A DNA stretch of 64,000 bases, taken from the NCBI RefSeq assembly GCF_003385115.1, contig NZ_QUNI01000006.1, forward strand, positions 252,187 through 316,186, in the 5' to 3' direction. Numbering within the stretch: the stretch's first letter is position 1; every line of letters begins with the position of its first letter. Made by a program: the position numbers and the translations under genes. Below the pieces are notes generated by a model. The model was given only the letters and a program-made list of their open reading frames with translations, ran no database searches and was not told the origin of the DNA. Of the stretch, positions 35,412 through 42,424 are shown piece by piece. Origin of the DNA: Flavobacterium aquicola (lineage in GTDB: Bacteria > Bacteroidota > Bacteroidia > Flavobacteriales > Flavobacteriaceae).

Positions 35412-36389
35412 ATGGCGAAAGTAAAATATTATTACGATTCAGTAAATCTGGCCTATCGGAAAATAAAAATCAGAAAAAGAAGAAAAGTTGGCTATGCTGT
35501 TCTGTTTTTATTGTCCTCGGCATTGTTTGGATTTTTGACTTTCATAATACTATTGAACACTCCTTATTTTGACACTCCAAAAGACCGTTTACTGGAAAGA
35601 CAAGTTGAAAATTTAAAATTGAATTATGCCATTTTGAACAAAAAAATGGATCAGATAGATGATGTCATCGAAGATATTGAAGACAGGGATAATAATTTAT
35701 ACCGAGTATATTTCAACACGGCGGCCATTCCAGAAGAAGAGCGAAAAGCGGGCTACTCCAAAATAAATCGTTATGCGGCACTGCAGGGCTATGACAATTC
35801 AAGATTGGTAATCAGTACTACCGAAAGAGTGGATGCCTTGAGCAAAGAACTCGCAATTCAATCCAAATCATTGGACGAAATTGTAAAATTGGCCAAAGCC
35901 AAGGGCAAACTGCTTTCGGCAATTCCAGCGATACAGCCTGTGAAAAATGAAAATTTAAAACACATGGCTTCTGGTTTCGGTTATAGAAGCGACCCATTTA
36001 CAAAAGCCAGAAAAATGCATGAAGGGATGGATTTTACGGCTAAATCGGGAACACCAATTTATGCCACAGGCGATGGAGTTGTGGCAAGAGCGGACAACAG
36101 TGCTTCGGGATTTGGGAATCATATTGTAATCAGACACGGTTACGGTTACGAAACTCTTTATGCTCATTTGAGCAAGTACAACTGCAGACCTGGAAAATCG
36201 GTTAAACGCGGTGATATAATTGGTTATGTTGGAAGCACAGGACGTTCAGAAGCACCGCACCTTCATTACGAAGTGCATAAAAACGGAAGAGTGGTCAACC
36301 CGCTTAATTTTTATTACGGCAATATTTCGGCGGTGGAATACGTTGCTATTTCAAAAATAGCGAATCAGGAAAACCAGTCTTTGGATTAA
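35412..36389 (+). CDS. M23-family metallopeptidase (membrane-anchored)
   Basis: 325 residues. One transmembrane segment (about 28-48) follows a basic N-terminus (RKIKIRKRRK), giving an inner-membrane anchor with the rest in the periplasm. A coiled-coil-like region spans about 60-180. The LytM/M23 domain (about 190-300) has zinc ligands in HEGMDFTAKSG (H and D) and HLHYEVHKNG (H-x-H). The fold is of the murein DD-endopeptidase family, acting on peptidoglycan cross-links or as a regulator of such enzymes. It is followed by a MerR-type gene and the LemA/TPM group on the same strand, but separated by repeat-like spacers. Confidence 0.9.
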   Translation: MAKVKYYYDSVNLAYRKIKIRKRRKVGYAVLFLLSSALFGFLTFIILLNTPYFDTPKDRLLERQVENLKLNYAILNKKMDQIDDVIEDIEDRDNNLYRVYFNTAAIPEEERKAGYSKINRYAALQGYDNSRLVISTTERVDALSKELAIQSKSLDEIVKLAKAKGKLLSAIPAIQPVKNENLKHMASGFGYRSDPFTKARKMHEGMDFTAKSGTPIYATGDGVVARADNSASGFGNHIVIRHGYGYETLYAHLSKYNCRPGKSVKRGDIIGYVGSTGRSEAPHLHYEVHKNGRVVNPLNFYYGNISAVEYVAISKIANQENQSLD

Positions 36390-36541
36390 GTTGTTAAGTA
36401 CTTAGTGATTAGTCCCTAGTTGATTAGTAAATGATATAAAAATTAAACATAAAATAAAGAAAACACAGGTTATAGATTTATCAACTTAAGACTTAGAAGT
36501 AAGGACTAAGGACTAATCTCTAACCACTAAGAACTAAAAAA
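36390..36541. repeat. Low-complexity intergenic spacer
   Basis: Repeated CTTAGTGATTAGT, CCCTAGTTGATTAG, ACTTAAGACTTAGAAG, AAGGACTAAGGACTAA and CCACTAAGAACTAA units. The two halves are roughly inverted with respect to each other, so it can fold. No gene. Confidence 0.5.
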
Positions 36542-36874
36542 ATGCATATCGAACTTTCACCAGATAAAAGATATTACAGCATAGGCGAAGTCGCCAAAGC
36601 TTTTGATGTAAACGCTTCCCTAATTCGTTTTTGGGACAGTGAATTTGATATTCTGAAACCAAAGAAAAACGCCAAAGGTAACAGAATGTTTACACCAGAA
36701 GATATCAAAAACCTGCAACTTATTTATCATTTGGTTAAAGAAAGAGGGTTCACTTTAGAAGGAGCGAAAACTCATCTGAAAGAAGGTCAAAAGAAAAGTA
36801 TGGATAAATTTGAAATTATCAGTAAATTAGAAACCATAAAAATGCAGCTGATCCGCATTAAAAATGAACTTTAA
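36542..36874 (+). CDS. MerR-family transcriptional regulator
   Basis: 110 residues. The MerR winged helix-turn-helix starts at YYSIGEVAKAFDVNASLIRFW (about 11-31), followed by DILKPKKNAKGNRMFTPED (wing) and IYHLVKERGFTLEGAKTHL. The C-terminus is a short helix (about 86-110) for dimerisation. There is no effector-binding domain and no cysteine ligand, so the signal is unknown. This compact form is conserved in Flavobacteriaceae next to an M23 peptidase and LemA. It presumably binds DNA as a dimer, and the target is not evident. Confidence 0.85.
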   Translation: MHIELSPDKRYYSIGEVAKAFDVNASLIRFWDSEFDILKPKKNAKGNRMFTPEDIKNLQLIYHLVKERGFTLEGAKTHLKEGQKKSMDKFEIISKLETIKMQLIRIKNEL

Positions 36875-36970
36875 AAATATCAATAGCAATATCAATGTCA
36901 ATTAAAAATAAATTATAAAATCTTAAACTTTAAATACTTAAACAACAAACAAACTTTAAATTAAACAATT

Positions 36971-37558
36971 ATGAAAAGATTTTTGCCTTGGATTATCGGA
37001 GCAGTTGTAATTATTGGAATATACAGCTGGGTAAAGGGAATAAACAATACAGCTGTTACTTTAAACCAAAATATTGAGGAGTCTTGGGGTAATGTACAAA
37101 CTGCTTATCAAAGAAGAAATGACCTTATCGGAAATTTAGTAAACACAGTAAAAGGTGCCGCCGATTTCGAAAAAAGCACTTTGACTGCTGTAATCGAAGC
37201 TCGTGCCAAAGCGACATCGGTAACTGTTGACCCAACAAACATTTCTCCAGAACAATTAGCCGCTTTTAATTCTGCACAAAGCGGGGTAAGCAGCTCTTTA
37301 TCTAAATTGCTTGTTTCTGTGGAAAAGTACCCAGAATTAAAAGCTAATGAGAATTTCTTAAAACTGCAGGATGAATTGGCAAGTACCGAAAATCAAATTC
37401 TAACTGCAAGAACGAGATTTAACGAAGCTGTTAAACCTTATAACAATCATATCGCAACTTTTCCAAACTCTATATTTGCTGGTATGTTTGGATTTCAGAA
37501 GAAGGCCTATTTTGAAGCTGTTGCAGGTGCTGAAAAACCTGTTGAAGTAAAATTCTAA
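36971..37558 (+). CDS. LemA family protein
   Basis: 195 residues. One N-terminal transmembrane segment (about 4-22) is followed by the all-helical LemA domain: NIEESWGNVQTAYQRRNDLIGNLVNTVKG is the conserved first helix region (about 33-61), and the late YNNHIATFPNSIFAGMFGF motif (about 158-176) is typical. LemA proteins are membrane anchored, with a periplasmic helical bundle; the function is not established. It is next to two TPM-domain genes, a partnership common in Bacteroidota, suggesting an envelope complex (inference). A 25-bp perfect hairpin separates it from the next gene. Confidence 0.9.
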   Translation: MKRFLPWIIGAVVIIGIYSWVKGINNTAVTLNQNIEESWGNVQTAYQRRNDLIGNLVNTVKGAADFEKSTLTAVIEARAKATSVTVDPTNISPEQLAAFNSAQSGVSSSLSKLLVSVEKYPELKANENFLKLQDELASTENQILTARTRFNEAVKPYNNHIATFPNSIFAGMFGFQKKAYFEAVAGAEKPVEVKF

Positions 37559-37575
37559 AAAGATTTAAGATTTTT

Positions 37576-37631
37576 GATTAACGATTTTTGATCGCAGAAT
37601 GTTCTAATTCTGCGATCAAAAATCGTTAATC
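37576..37631. repeat. Long perfect intergenic hairpin
   Basis: The 25 bases at 37576-37600 are the exact reverse complement of 37607-37631, with a 6-base loop GTTCTA. It lies between lemA and the first TPM gene. It lacks a T run, so it may be a processing or mRNA-stability element, or an inserted palindromic repeat. Confidence 0.8.
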
Positions 37632-37651
37632 TTCATTCAAAAATAATTCCC

Positions 37652-38089
37652 ATGTCAAAAGTAGAAGATTTTTTAAGCACAGAAGATGAACAGGAAATTG
37701 TTGAAGCTATACGCATAGCCGAAAAAAACACTTCGGGCGAAATTAGAGTTCACATCGAAAAAACAACCTCGATGGATGCGTATGACCGCGCGATGGAGGT
37801 TTTTCACGAATTGAGAATGGATGAAACTGAACTGCAAAATGGTGTTTTAATCTATTTAGCTGTTGAAGATAAAACTTTTGTAATCTGCGGAGACAAAGGC
37901 ATCAACGATATTGTTACCAATACTTTTTGGGACAGCACCCGCGATGTTATGGTTGCTCATTTCAAACAGGGAAATTTCAAACAGGGATTAATTGACGGCA
38001 TATTGAAAGCCGGAGATGAACTCAAAAAACATTTCCCTTGGCAGGAAGGTGATACCAACGAATTATCAAACGAAATATCAAAAGGGTAA
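37652..38089 (+). CDS. TPM domain-containing protein (TLP18.3/Psb32/MOLO-1 family)
   Basis: 145 residues. A TPM domain fills nearly the whole protein: VEAIRIAEKNTSGEIRVHIE (about 17-36) at the start and VLIYLAVEDKTFVICGDKGI (about 64-83) in the centre. There is no signal peptide or transmembrane segment, so it would be cytosolic or exported with a partner. Its stop overlaps the start of the next TPM gene by one base (TAATG), meaning translational coupling. Family members bind divalent ions or act in envelope assembly, but the function here is unknown. Confidence 0.85.
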   Translation: MSKVEDFLSTEDEQEIVEAIRIAEKNTSGEIRVHIEKTTSMDAYDRAMEVFHELRMDETELQNGVLIYLAVEDKTFVICGDKGINDIVTNTFWDSTRDVMVAHFKQGNFKQGLIDGILKAGDELKKHFPWQEGDTNELSNEISKG

Positions 38090-38958
38090 TGGAAATAAGT
38101 CAGAAAGTCGAAAGTCGAAAGTCGAAAGTCGAAAACCAGAAAGAGAAGACTGGGTGGAAATTATTCCTTTATGTTTTTATTTTATTAAACAGCAGTTTTC
38201 TATTTGCACAATATACCATTCCTGAAAAACCTAGTTTTCAAACTTCGGTTTATGATTATGCGAACGTTTTAAGTGTAGAGGAGAAAACACAGCTTGAAGA
38301 AAAACTCATCAAATATTCTGATTCTACAACTACTCAAATTGTTGTTATTACTATAGAAAGTCTCAAAAATGAAGATGTTAGTCAGCTAGCAACAAAATGG
38401 GGCCAAACTTGGGGAATTGGAGGAACTGCAAAAGATGATAATGGTGTCATTATACTTTTGGCGAAAGCCGAAAGAAAAATAGCTATCAATCCAGGTTACG
38501 GACTTGAAGACAGACTAACAGCTGGAACTGGCGGCGAAATAATACGAAATATTATTGTCCCAGAGTTTAAAGCCGGCAGTTATTACCAAGGCTTAGACAA
38601 AGGAACTGATGCTATTATTGATGTTTTTAAAGGAAAATACAAAGGAGAACGCAAACAAAAAAGCCAAGGAGGCGATTTTCCTATTTTTCCAATCATTGTA
38701 ATCGTAATAATCGTTTTGATATTGTTATCCAAAAATAAAGGCGGCGGAAGCGGCAATTCGGGCAATCGAGGCGGCGGTGGTCCCAGCCTAATGGATGTCA
38801 TTCTTCTAAGCAGCCTTGGAAGAGGTGGCGGAGGCGGTTTCGGCGGATCATCAGGTGGTGGTTTTGGCGGAGGCGGTTTTGGTGGCGGAGGCGGTGGCTT
38901 CGGTGGAGGATTTGGCGGAGGCGGATTCTCAGGCGGAGGTTCTAGCGGAGGCTGGTAA
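38089..38958 (+). CDS. TPM domain protein with signal anchor and glycine-rich tail (YgcG-like)
   Basis: 289 residues. An N-terminal hydrophobic segment (about 24-42, LFLYVFILLNSSFLFAQ) is preceded by an odd charged stretch encoded by four tandem GAAAGTC units. The TPM domain occupies about 45-170 (SVYDYANVLSVEEKTQLEE, then WGIGGTAKDDNGVIILLAK). A second transmembrane helix (about 205-222) and a Gly/Ser-rich tail (about 225-289) follow, as in YgcG proteins. It is translationally coupled to the preceding TPM gene and ends at a strong terminator. It probably works with LemA at the envelope (inference). Confidence 0.88.
   Translation: MEISQKVESRKSKVENQKEKTGWKLFLYVFILLNSSFLFAQYTIPEKPSFQTSVYDYANVLSVEEKTQLEEKLIKYSDSTTTQIVVITIESLKNEDVSQLATKWGQTWGIGGTAKDDNGVIILLAKAERKIAINPGYGLEDRLTAGTGGEIIRNIIVPEFKAGSYYQGLDKGTDAIIDVFKGKYKGERKQKSQGGDFPIFPIIVIVIIVLILLSKNKGGGSGNSGNRGGGGPSLMDVILLSSLGRGGGGGFGGSSGGGFGGGGFGGGGGGFGGGFGGGGFSGGGSSGGW
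38103..38130 (+). repeat. Tandem heptanucleotide repeat (GAAAGTC x 4) inside the TPM gene
   Basis: Four perfect GAAAGTC units plus a partial fifth. The unit length is not a multiple of three, so gain or loss of one unit would shift the reading frame a few codons after the start of the 38089-38958 gene. Confidence 0.85.
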
Positions 38959-38979
38959 AACTATTCCAAATTGATATAA

Positions 38980-39022
38980 AAACAAATAAACCACTCTAAT
39001 CGGGTGGTTTATTTGTTTACAT
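38980..39022 (+). terminator. Strong Rho-independent terminator
   Basis: About 15 perfect base pairs (AACAAATAAACCAC with GTGGTTTATTTGTT, loop about eight bases). It ends the LemA-TPM-TPM run. Confidence 0.85.
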
Positions 39023-39143
39023 ATTATTCCTAAAAAAAACTTCACCATTTTACCAAAATAAAAATAAATTTAGGAGAATTATCAACCATTTTCTCATAAG
39101 TTTGGGGAAATAAAAACTACTGCTTTTTTCAAAAATAATAGCT

Positions 39144-41636
39144 ATGAAATCCTTTTTTACCCTGACATTTATACTACTTAATTCTCTTTTTGCACACTCA
39201 CAAGTTCCTACGCAATCTATAAAAGGTGACCCTGACAGCTTCTATCTAACGATCGACGAACCTGTTTCTGATAGCAAAAATCCAAATCCAGTGATTTTTA
39301 CCGAGAATAACAAATACGGCATTAAGCTTAACAACACTGTAATTGTAAAACCCGCTTATGATTATATCGATTTTTTAGAAAATGATTTCAAAGTAAAAAG
39401 CAGCAATAAATTTGGCGTCATCAATAAAAAAGGAGAAACTGTTTTGGAAACCAAATACGATTCAATTGGTAGCGGAATTCAATCATACATTGTAAAACTG
39501 AACAATAAATATGGCACCGTTACCGACAAGGGAGTTGAATTATTGCCCATCAAATACTCCAAAATCCTTTATTCAAATAATGCAACAAAAACTTCCCTGA
39601 TTAAAGATGAGAATAAAGAATTAAAATTAGTTCTGGACAACACCATATCCGATTATCAGTTTGATAACATCTACTTATATAACAACGCTGGGATTATTTC
39701 AAAAGATTCCAAAAAAGGTCTGATAATAGACGGGAAACTAGTTCTAGAACCAATTTATGACAACATATCGGCTGACGGACAAAAATCTAATAAAAACGAT
39801 TATGTGTTTAAGGCTCTTGAAAAAAATAAATATTATATAAATTTTTCTTCGCAGGATATTTTCATAACAGAACTTGGCACAAAAAAAGGACTGATTCATA
39901 ACGGAATCAGAATTTATGCTGACGAAATGGACAAAATAAGCAACGACTATATGCGAGGCATAGTAATTGTCGAAAAAGACCAAAAGAAAGGAGCTTATTT
40001 ACCCCGAACCCAACAAAAAATTGATATTGACTACAATTCCATTATTTGTGACGGCACCCGTTTCATTGAATTAAAAAAGAATAATTTATCAGGTATGGTC
40101 GATTACAAGCTCAATCAGGTTATGCCATTAGAATACGATGACATTCAGGTGATGGGAATGCAGAGTGCTTTTAAAATTATCAAAAACAAAAAACAAGGCT
40201 GGGCTTCTGCAAAAGGCGAAATTTTAATCCCTGCAATCTATGACGAAATAGATGATTTTAATTTTTTACTATCAGATGGTGAAGGTTTCAAAGATTTATT
40301 TAAAGTAAAAAACAATGATTTAACAGGGGTTATTAATCAATCCAATAAAGTAATACTTCCAATTAATTTTGAATATATTTTTGAAAGAAATGCTTTTATC
40401 TGCGGTAAAACCAAGGATGGAAAATTTGGGTTATACAAAAAAGACGGCTCTGTAATTTTAAAGCCGGAGTATAATTTTATTTTCGAATCTGAAAACGGAA
40501 GCAGTAAATTGCTGTTTGCATTAAAAGAAAACTCATATTCCATTATCAATAAAGAAGGTAAAACCATTTATAATAATTCCATCAAAAAGTATGGATACAT
40601 TCTTAATGAATACAATTTAGTGTGTCCTTTTTTTGACACTGAAAATTCATTTTTACTGCTTCAGGATACCAAAAACAAATACGGGGTTTATGATGAAGTG
40701 AACCAAAAACAATGTCTCCCGCAGATTTACAGCTCGATAAGACAAAAACTGCCTGTTGAAAGAAACACCTATTTTATCGTTTCAAAAAACAATAAATTTG
40801 GAATCGTTGATGATAAAAATACGATCATTGTTCCTTTTCTCTATGATGACCTCAGTTTTGATTTAACAAATCCATACACCAGTAAAGAAACTATTCTGCC
40901 GGCGAAAAAGAATGGAAAATGGGGATTGATTTCTCTAAAAAATAAAACTTTGGTTGATTTTGGCTATCAGTACATCGCAAGAATTCACGGCGAAAGAAAT
41001 ATTTTTAAGGCAAAAATCAAAAACAAATACAAAATCATTGACAAAAACGGTAAAGCAATAAGTGCAGATTCATTTGATAACGTTGCAAATTTTGAAGGAA
41101 ACGAAACGCTGACTTTCGACAAAAATACAATGAGAGTTATAAATGACAAAGGTGTCTACACCGGCGTGACAGAACAAATGACTATCCATGACGGTTATAA
41201 AACTTTTGATGAATTAAAATTTGCGCTAATAGAAGCTTTGGAAAATCCAAAAGATGATCATTTAATGACTTTTTGTACCAAAATTGCACCTTCGAAACAT
41301 TTACTTTATTATTTGACCACCAATGTATTCGATAAAAAATCACTTCAATATACACCAGGACAAGATCTTATTGCTAAGCAATATTATAAAAAACTATCTG
41401 AGTTTAAATTGAGCCGATGGAATGACGACAGATTTTTTAACAAAAGCTCTTTAAAGTCGGTAAACGACTATACTTATATTGATAGCAATGGCATTGTCAC
41501 AAATTCAAGAACCAATGATCATGCATTTGGTGATACACGCCTAATGGAAAAGATTCTGAGAAATGCCATAAAAGTCAATGGCTTTTGGATTAGCTCATAC
41601 TTTATGTACCGAAATTTTGAAATATCGGATTATTGA
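39144..41636 (+). CDS. WG repeat-containing protein
   Basis: 830 residues. A signal peptide (about 1-20, ending AHSQ) is followed by many WG-type repeats of about 50-60 residues, each with a KFG/KYGxI(N/D)KKGxxVLxxxYD pattern: KYGIKLNNTVIVKPAYDYI, KFGVINKKGETVLETKYDSI, KQGWASAKGEILIPAIYDEI and KFGLYKKDGSVILKPEYNFI are clear examples. The repeats occupy about 50-680; the C-terminal 150 residues are unrelated and unrecognised. WG proteins are thought to mediate protein-protein contacts; no function is established. It is exported, so surface or periplasm. It is monocistronic. Confidence 0.85.
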   Translation: MKSFFTLTFILLNSLFAHSQVPTQSIKGDPDSFYLTIDEPVSDSKNPNPVIFTENNKYGIKLNNTVIVKPAYDYIDFLENDFKVKSSNKFGVINKKGETVLETKYDSIGSGIQSYIVKLNNKYGTVTDKGVELLPIKYSKILYSNNATKTSLIKDENKELKLVLDNTISDYQFDNIYLYNNAGIISKDSKKGLIIDGKLVLEPIYDNISADGQKSNKNDYVFKALEKNKYYINFSSQDIFITELGTKKGLIHNGIRIYADEMDKISNDYMRGIVIVEKDQKKGAYLPRTQQKIDIDYNSIICDGTRFIELKKNNLSGMVDYKLNQVMPLEYDDIQVMGMQSAFKIIKNKKQGWASAKGEILIPAIYDEIDDFNFLLSDGEGFKDLFKVKNNDLTGVINQSNKVILPINFEYIFERNAFICGKTKDGKFGLYKKDGSVILKPEYNFIFESENGSSKLLFALKENSYSIINKEGKTIYNNSIKKYGYILNEYNLVCPFFDTENSFLLLQDTKNKYGVYDEVNQKQCLPQIYSSIRQKLPVERNTYFIVSKNNKFGIVDDKNTIIVPFLYDDLSFDLTNPYTSKETILPAKKNGKWGLISLKNKTLVDFGYQYIARIHGERNIFKAKIKNKYKIIDKNGKAISADSFDNVANFEGNETLTFDKNTMRVINDKGVYTGVTEQMTIHDGYKTFDELKFALIEALENPKDDHLMTFCTKIAPSKHLLYYLTTNVFDKKSLQYTPGQDLIAKQYYKKLSEFKLSRWNDDRFFNKSSLKSVNDYTYIDSNGIVTNSRTNDHAFGDTRLMEKILRNAIKVNGFWISSYFMYRNFEISDY

Positions 41637-41674
41637 ATTTCGATAAAGGGCAATTAAAAAATTAAAAAAATAGC

Positions 41675-41682
41675 TATATTTG
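41675..41682 (+). promoter_or_regulatory. -7 promoter box (TATATTTG) of the Rrf2 regulator gene
   Basis: TATATTTG matches TAnnTTTG, 72 bases before the rrf2 ATG. The -33 element is uncertain. Confidence 0.5.
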
Positions 41683-41754
41683 ATTTTTATAAAATTTAAT
41701 AAAAAAGAATTTAGCTAATTTCATATTCATTTTAACCGTTAATATATTCTATAA

Positions 41755-42168
41755 ATGCTTTCACATAAAACCAAATATGCACTTAAAGCACTTCTGTATT
41801 TAGCACAGCAGGATGAAAATCATATTTCAAGAACCATTGAAATTGCTGAAGGAGCCAATATTCCAAAAAAGTTTTTGGAACAAATTCTTTTGGATTTAAA
41901 AAGAGGTCATTTTGTAGGCAGTAAACAAGGAAAATATGGCGGTTATTACCTTTTAAAAGACAAAGAAACTATAACTTTGGCCGATATTCACCGTCTTTTT
42001 GATGGTGCAATTGCTTTATTACCTTGTGCTTCATTAAATTTTTACGAGCGCTGTTCAGACTGTGTCGAAGAATCGGAATGTCACTTAAGACACGGGCTGA
42101 TGACGATTCGGGACGAAACTTTAAAAGCAATGCAGGGCATCACAATAGCCTCCCTAGTAAAAAAATAA
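41755..42168 (+). CDS. Rrf2-family transcriptional regulator with cysteine cluster
   Basis: 137 residues. The winged helix-turn-helix (about 1-80) begins MLSHKTKYALKALLYLA and includes SRTIEIAEGANIPKKFLEQIL and the wing GKYGGYYL. The C-terminal part has Cys91, Cys100, Cys103, Cys109 and His110, a pattern that could hold an iron-sulfur cluster as in IscR/RsrR/NsrR relatives, though spacing differs from IscR (C-x5-C-x5-C). Rrf2 members sense iron-sulfur status, NO, redox or cysteine supply (CymR). It lies just upstream of a Cys-rich leader peptide and an uptake locus, with an inverted repeat overlapping the downstream promoter, so it is the likely regulator of that locus (inference). Confidence 0.88.
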   Translation: MLSHKTKYALKALLYLAQQDENHISRTIEIAEGANIPKKFLEQILLDLKRGHFVGSKQGKYGGYYLLKDKETITLADIHRLFDGAIALLPCASLNFYERCSDCVEESECHLRHGLMTIRDETLKAMQGITIASLVKK

Positions 42169-42182
42169 AAAAATATTTTTCT

Positions 42183-42205
42183 AATTCTACTAATTTTATA
42201 GAATT
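42183..42205 (+). promoter_or_regulatory. Probable Rrf2 operator (inverted repeat)
   Basis: Perfect 7-bp arms AATTCTA and TAGAATT with a 9-base spacer (CTAATTTTA). It ends five bases before the -7 box at 42211, so a bound regulator would block the promoter. Its left half (AATTCTACTAATT) is repeated exactly at 42392-42404. Binding by the adjacent Rrf2 protein is inference. Confidence 0.6.
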
Positions 42206-42210
42206 AATTA

Positions 42211-42219
42211 TATATTTGC
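42211..42219 (+). promoter_or_regulatory. -7 promoter box (TATATTTGC) of the uptake locus
   Basis: TATATTTGC is a strong match to TAnnTTTG, 39 bases ahead of the Cys-rich leader ORF. It indicates a transcript that starts between rrf2 and the leader. Confidence 0.65.
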
Positions 42220-42258
42220 ACCAAGTTTAACTTATGATTAACGATCAAAATTAAAAAC

Positions 42259-42369
42259 ATGCAAGCAAATCAAACCAAAAGCAAAACTGTCAGGAAAAGC
42301 AACCAGACACCAAATTATCAAATTATAGTAGAAAATAGTATTTACATGTGTTGTATGTGCATGTGCTAG
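42259..42369 (+). CDS. Cysteine-rich leader peptide (ends MCCMCMC)
   Basis: This 36-residue ORF starts at ATG 42259 and ends at TAG 42369. The N-terminal part is ordinary polar sequence (MQANQTKSKTVRKSNQTPNY). The C-terminus is YMCCMCMC: four Cys and three Met codons in the last seven positions. It is 55 bases ahead of the TonB receptor start. Position and codon bias suggest a sensor of cysteine (and perhaps methionine) supply, as with Cys-run upstream ORFs in other phyla. No terminator hairpin follows, so control would be by Rho or by translation (inference). A metal-binding small peptide is an alternative. Confidence 0.7.
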   Translation: MQANQTKSKTVRKSNQTPNYQIIVENSIYMCCMCMC

Positions 42370-42391
42370 ATTATAAAAAAAATTTAATTTA

Positions 42392-42404
42392 AATTCTACT
42401 AATT
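42392..42404 (+). promoter_or_regulatory. Second copy of the operator half-site
   Basis: AATTCTACTAATT, identical over 13 bases to 42183-42195, located 21 bases before the receptor ATG and after the leader ORF. It may be a second binding site for the same regulator. Confidence 0.5.
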
Positions 42405-42424
42405 ACATATAACATACATAAATA

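Noticed and set aside
38016..38225. Overlapping ORF across the GAAAGTC repeat
   Set aside because: It overlaps both TPM genes and has no family similarity; the other frame has the signal and TPM domain.
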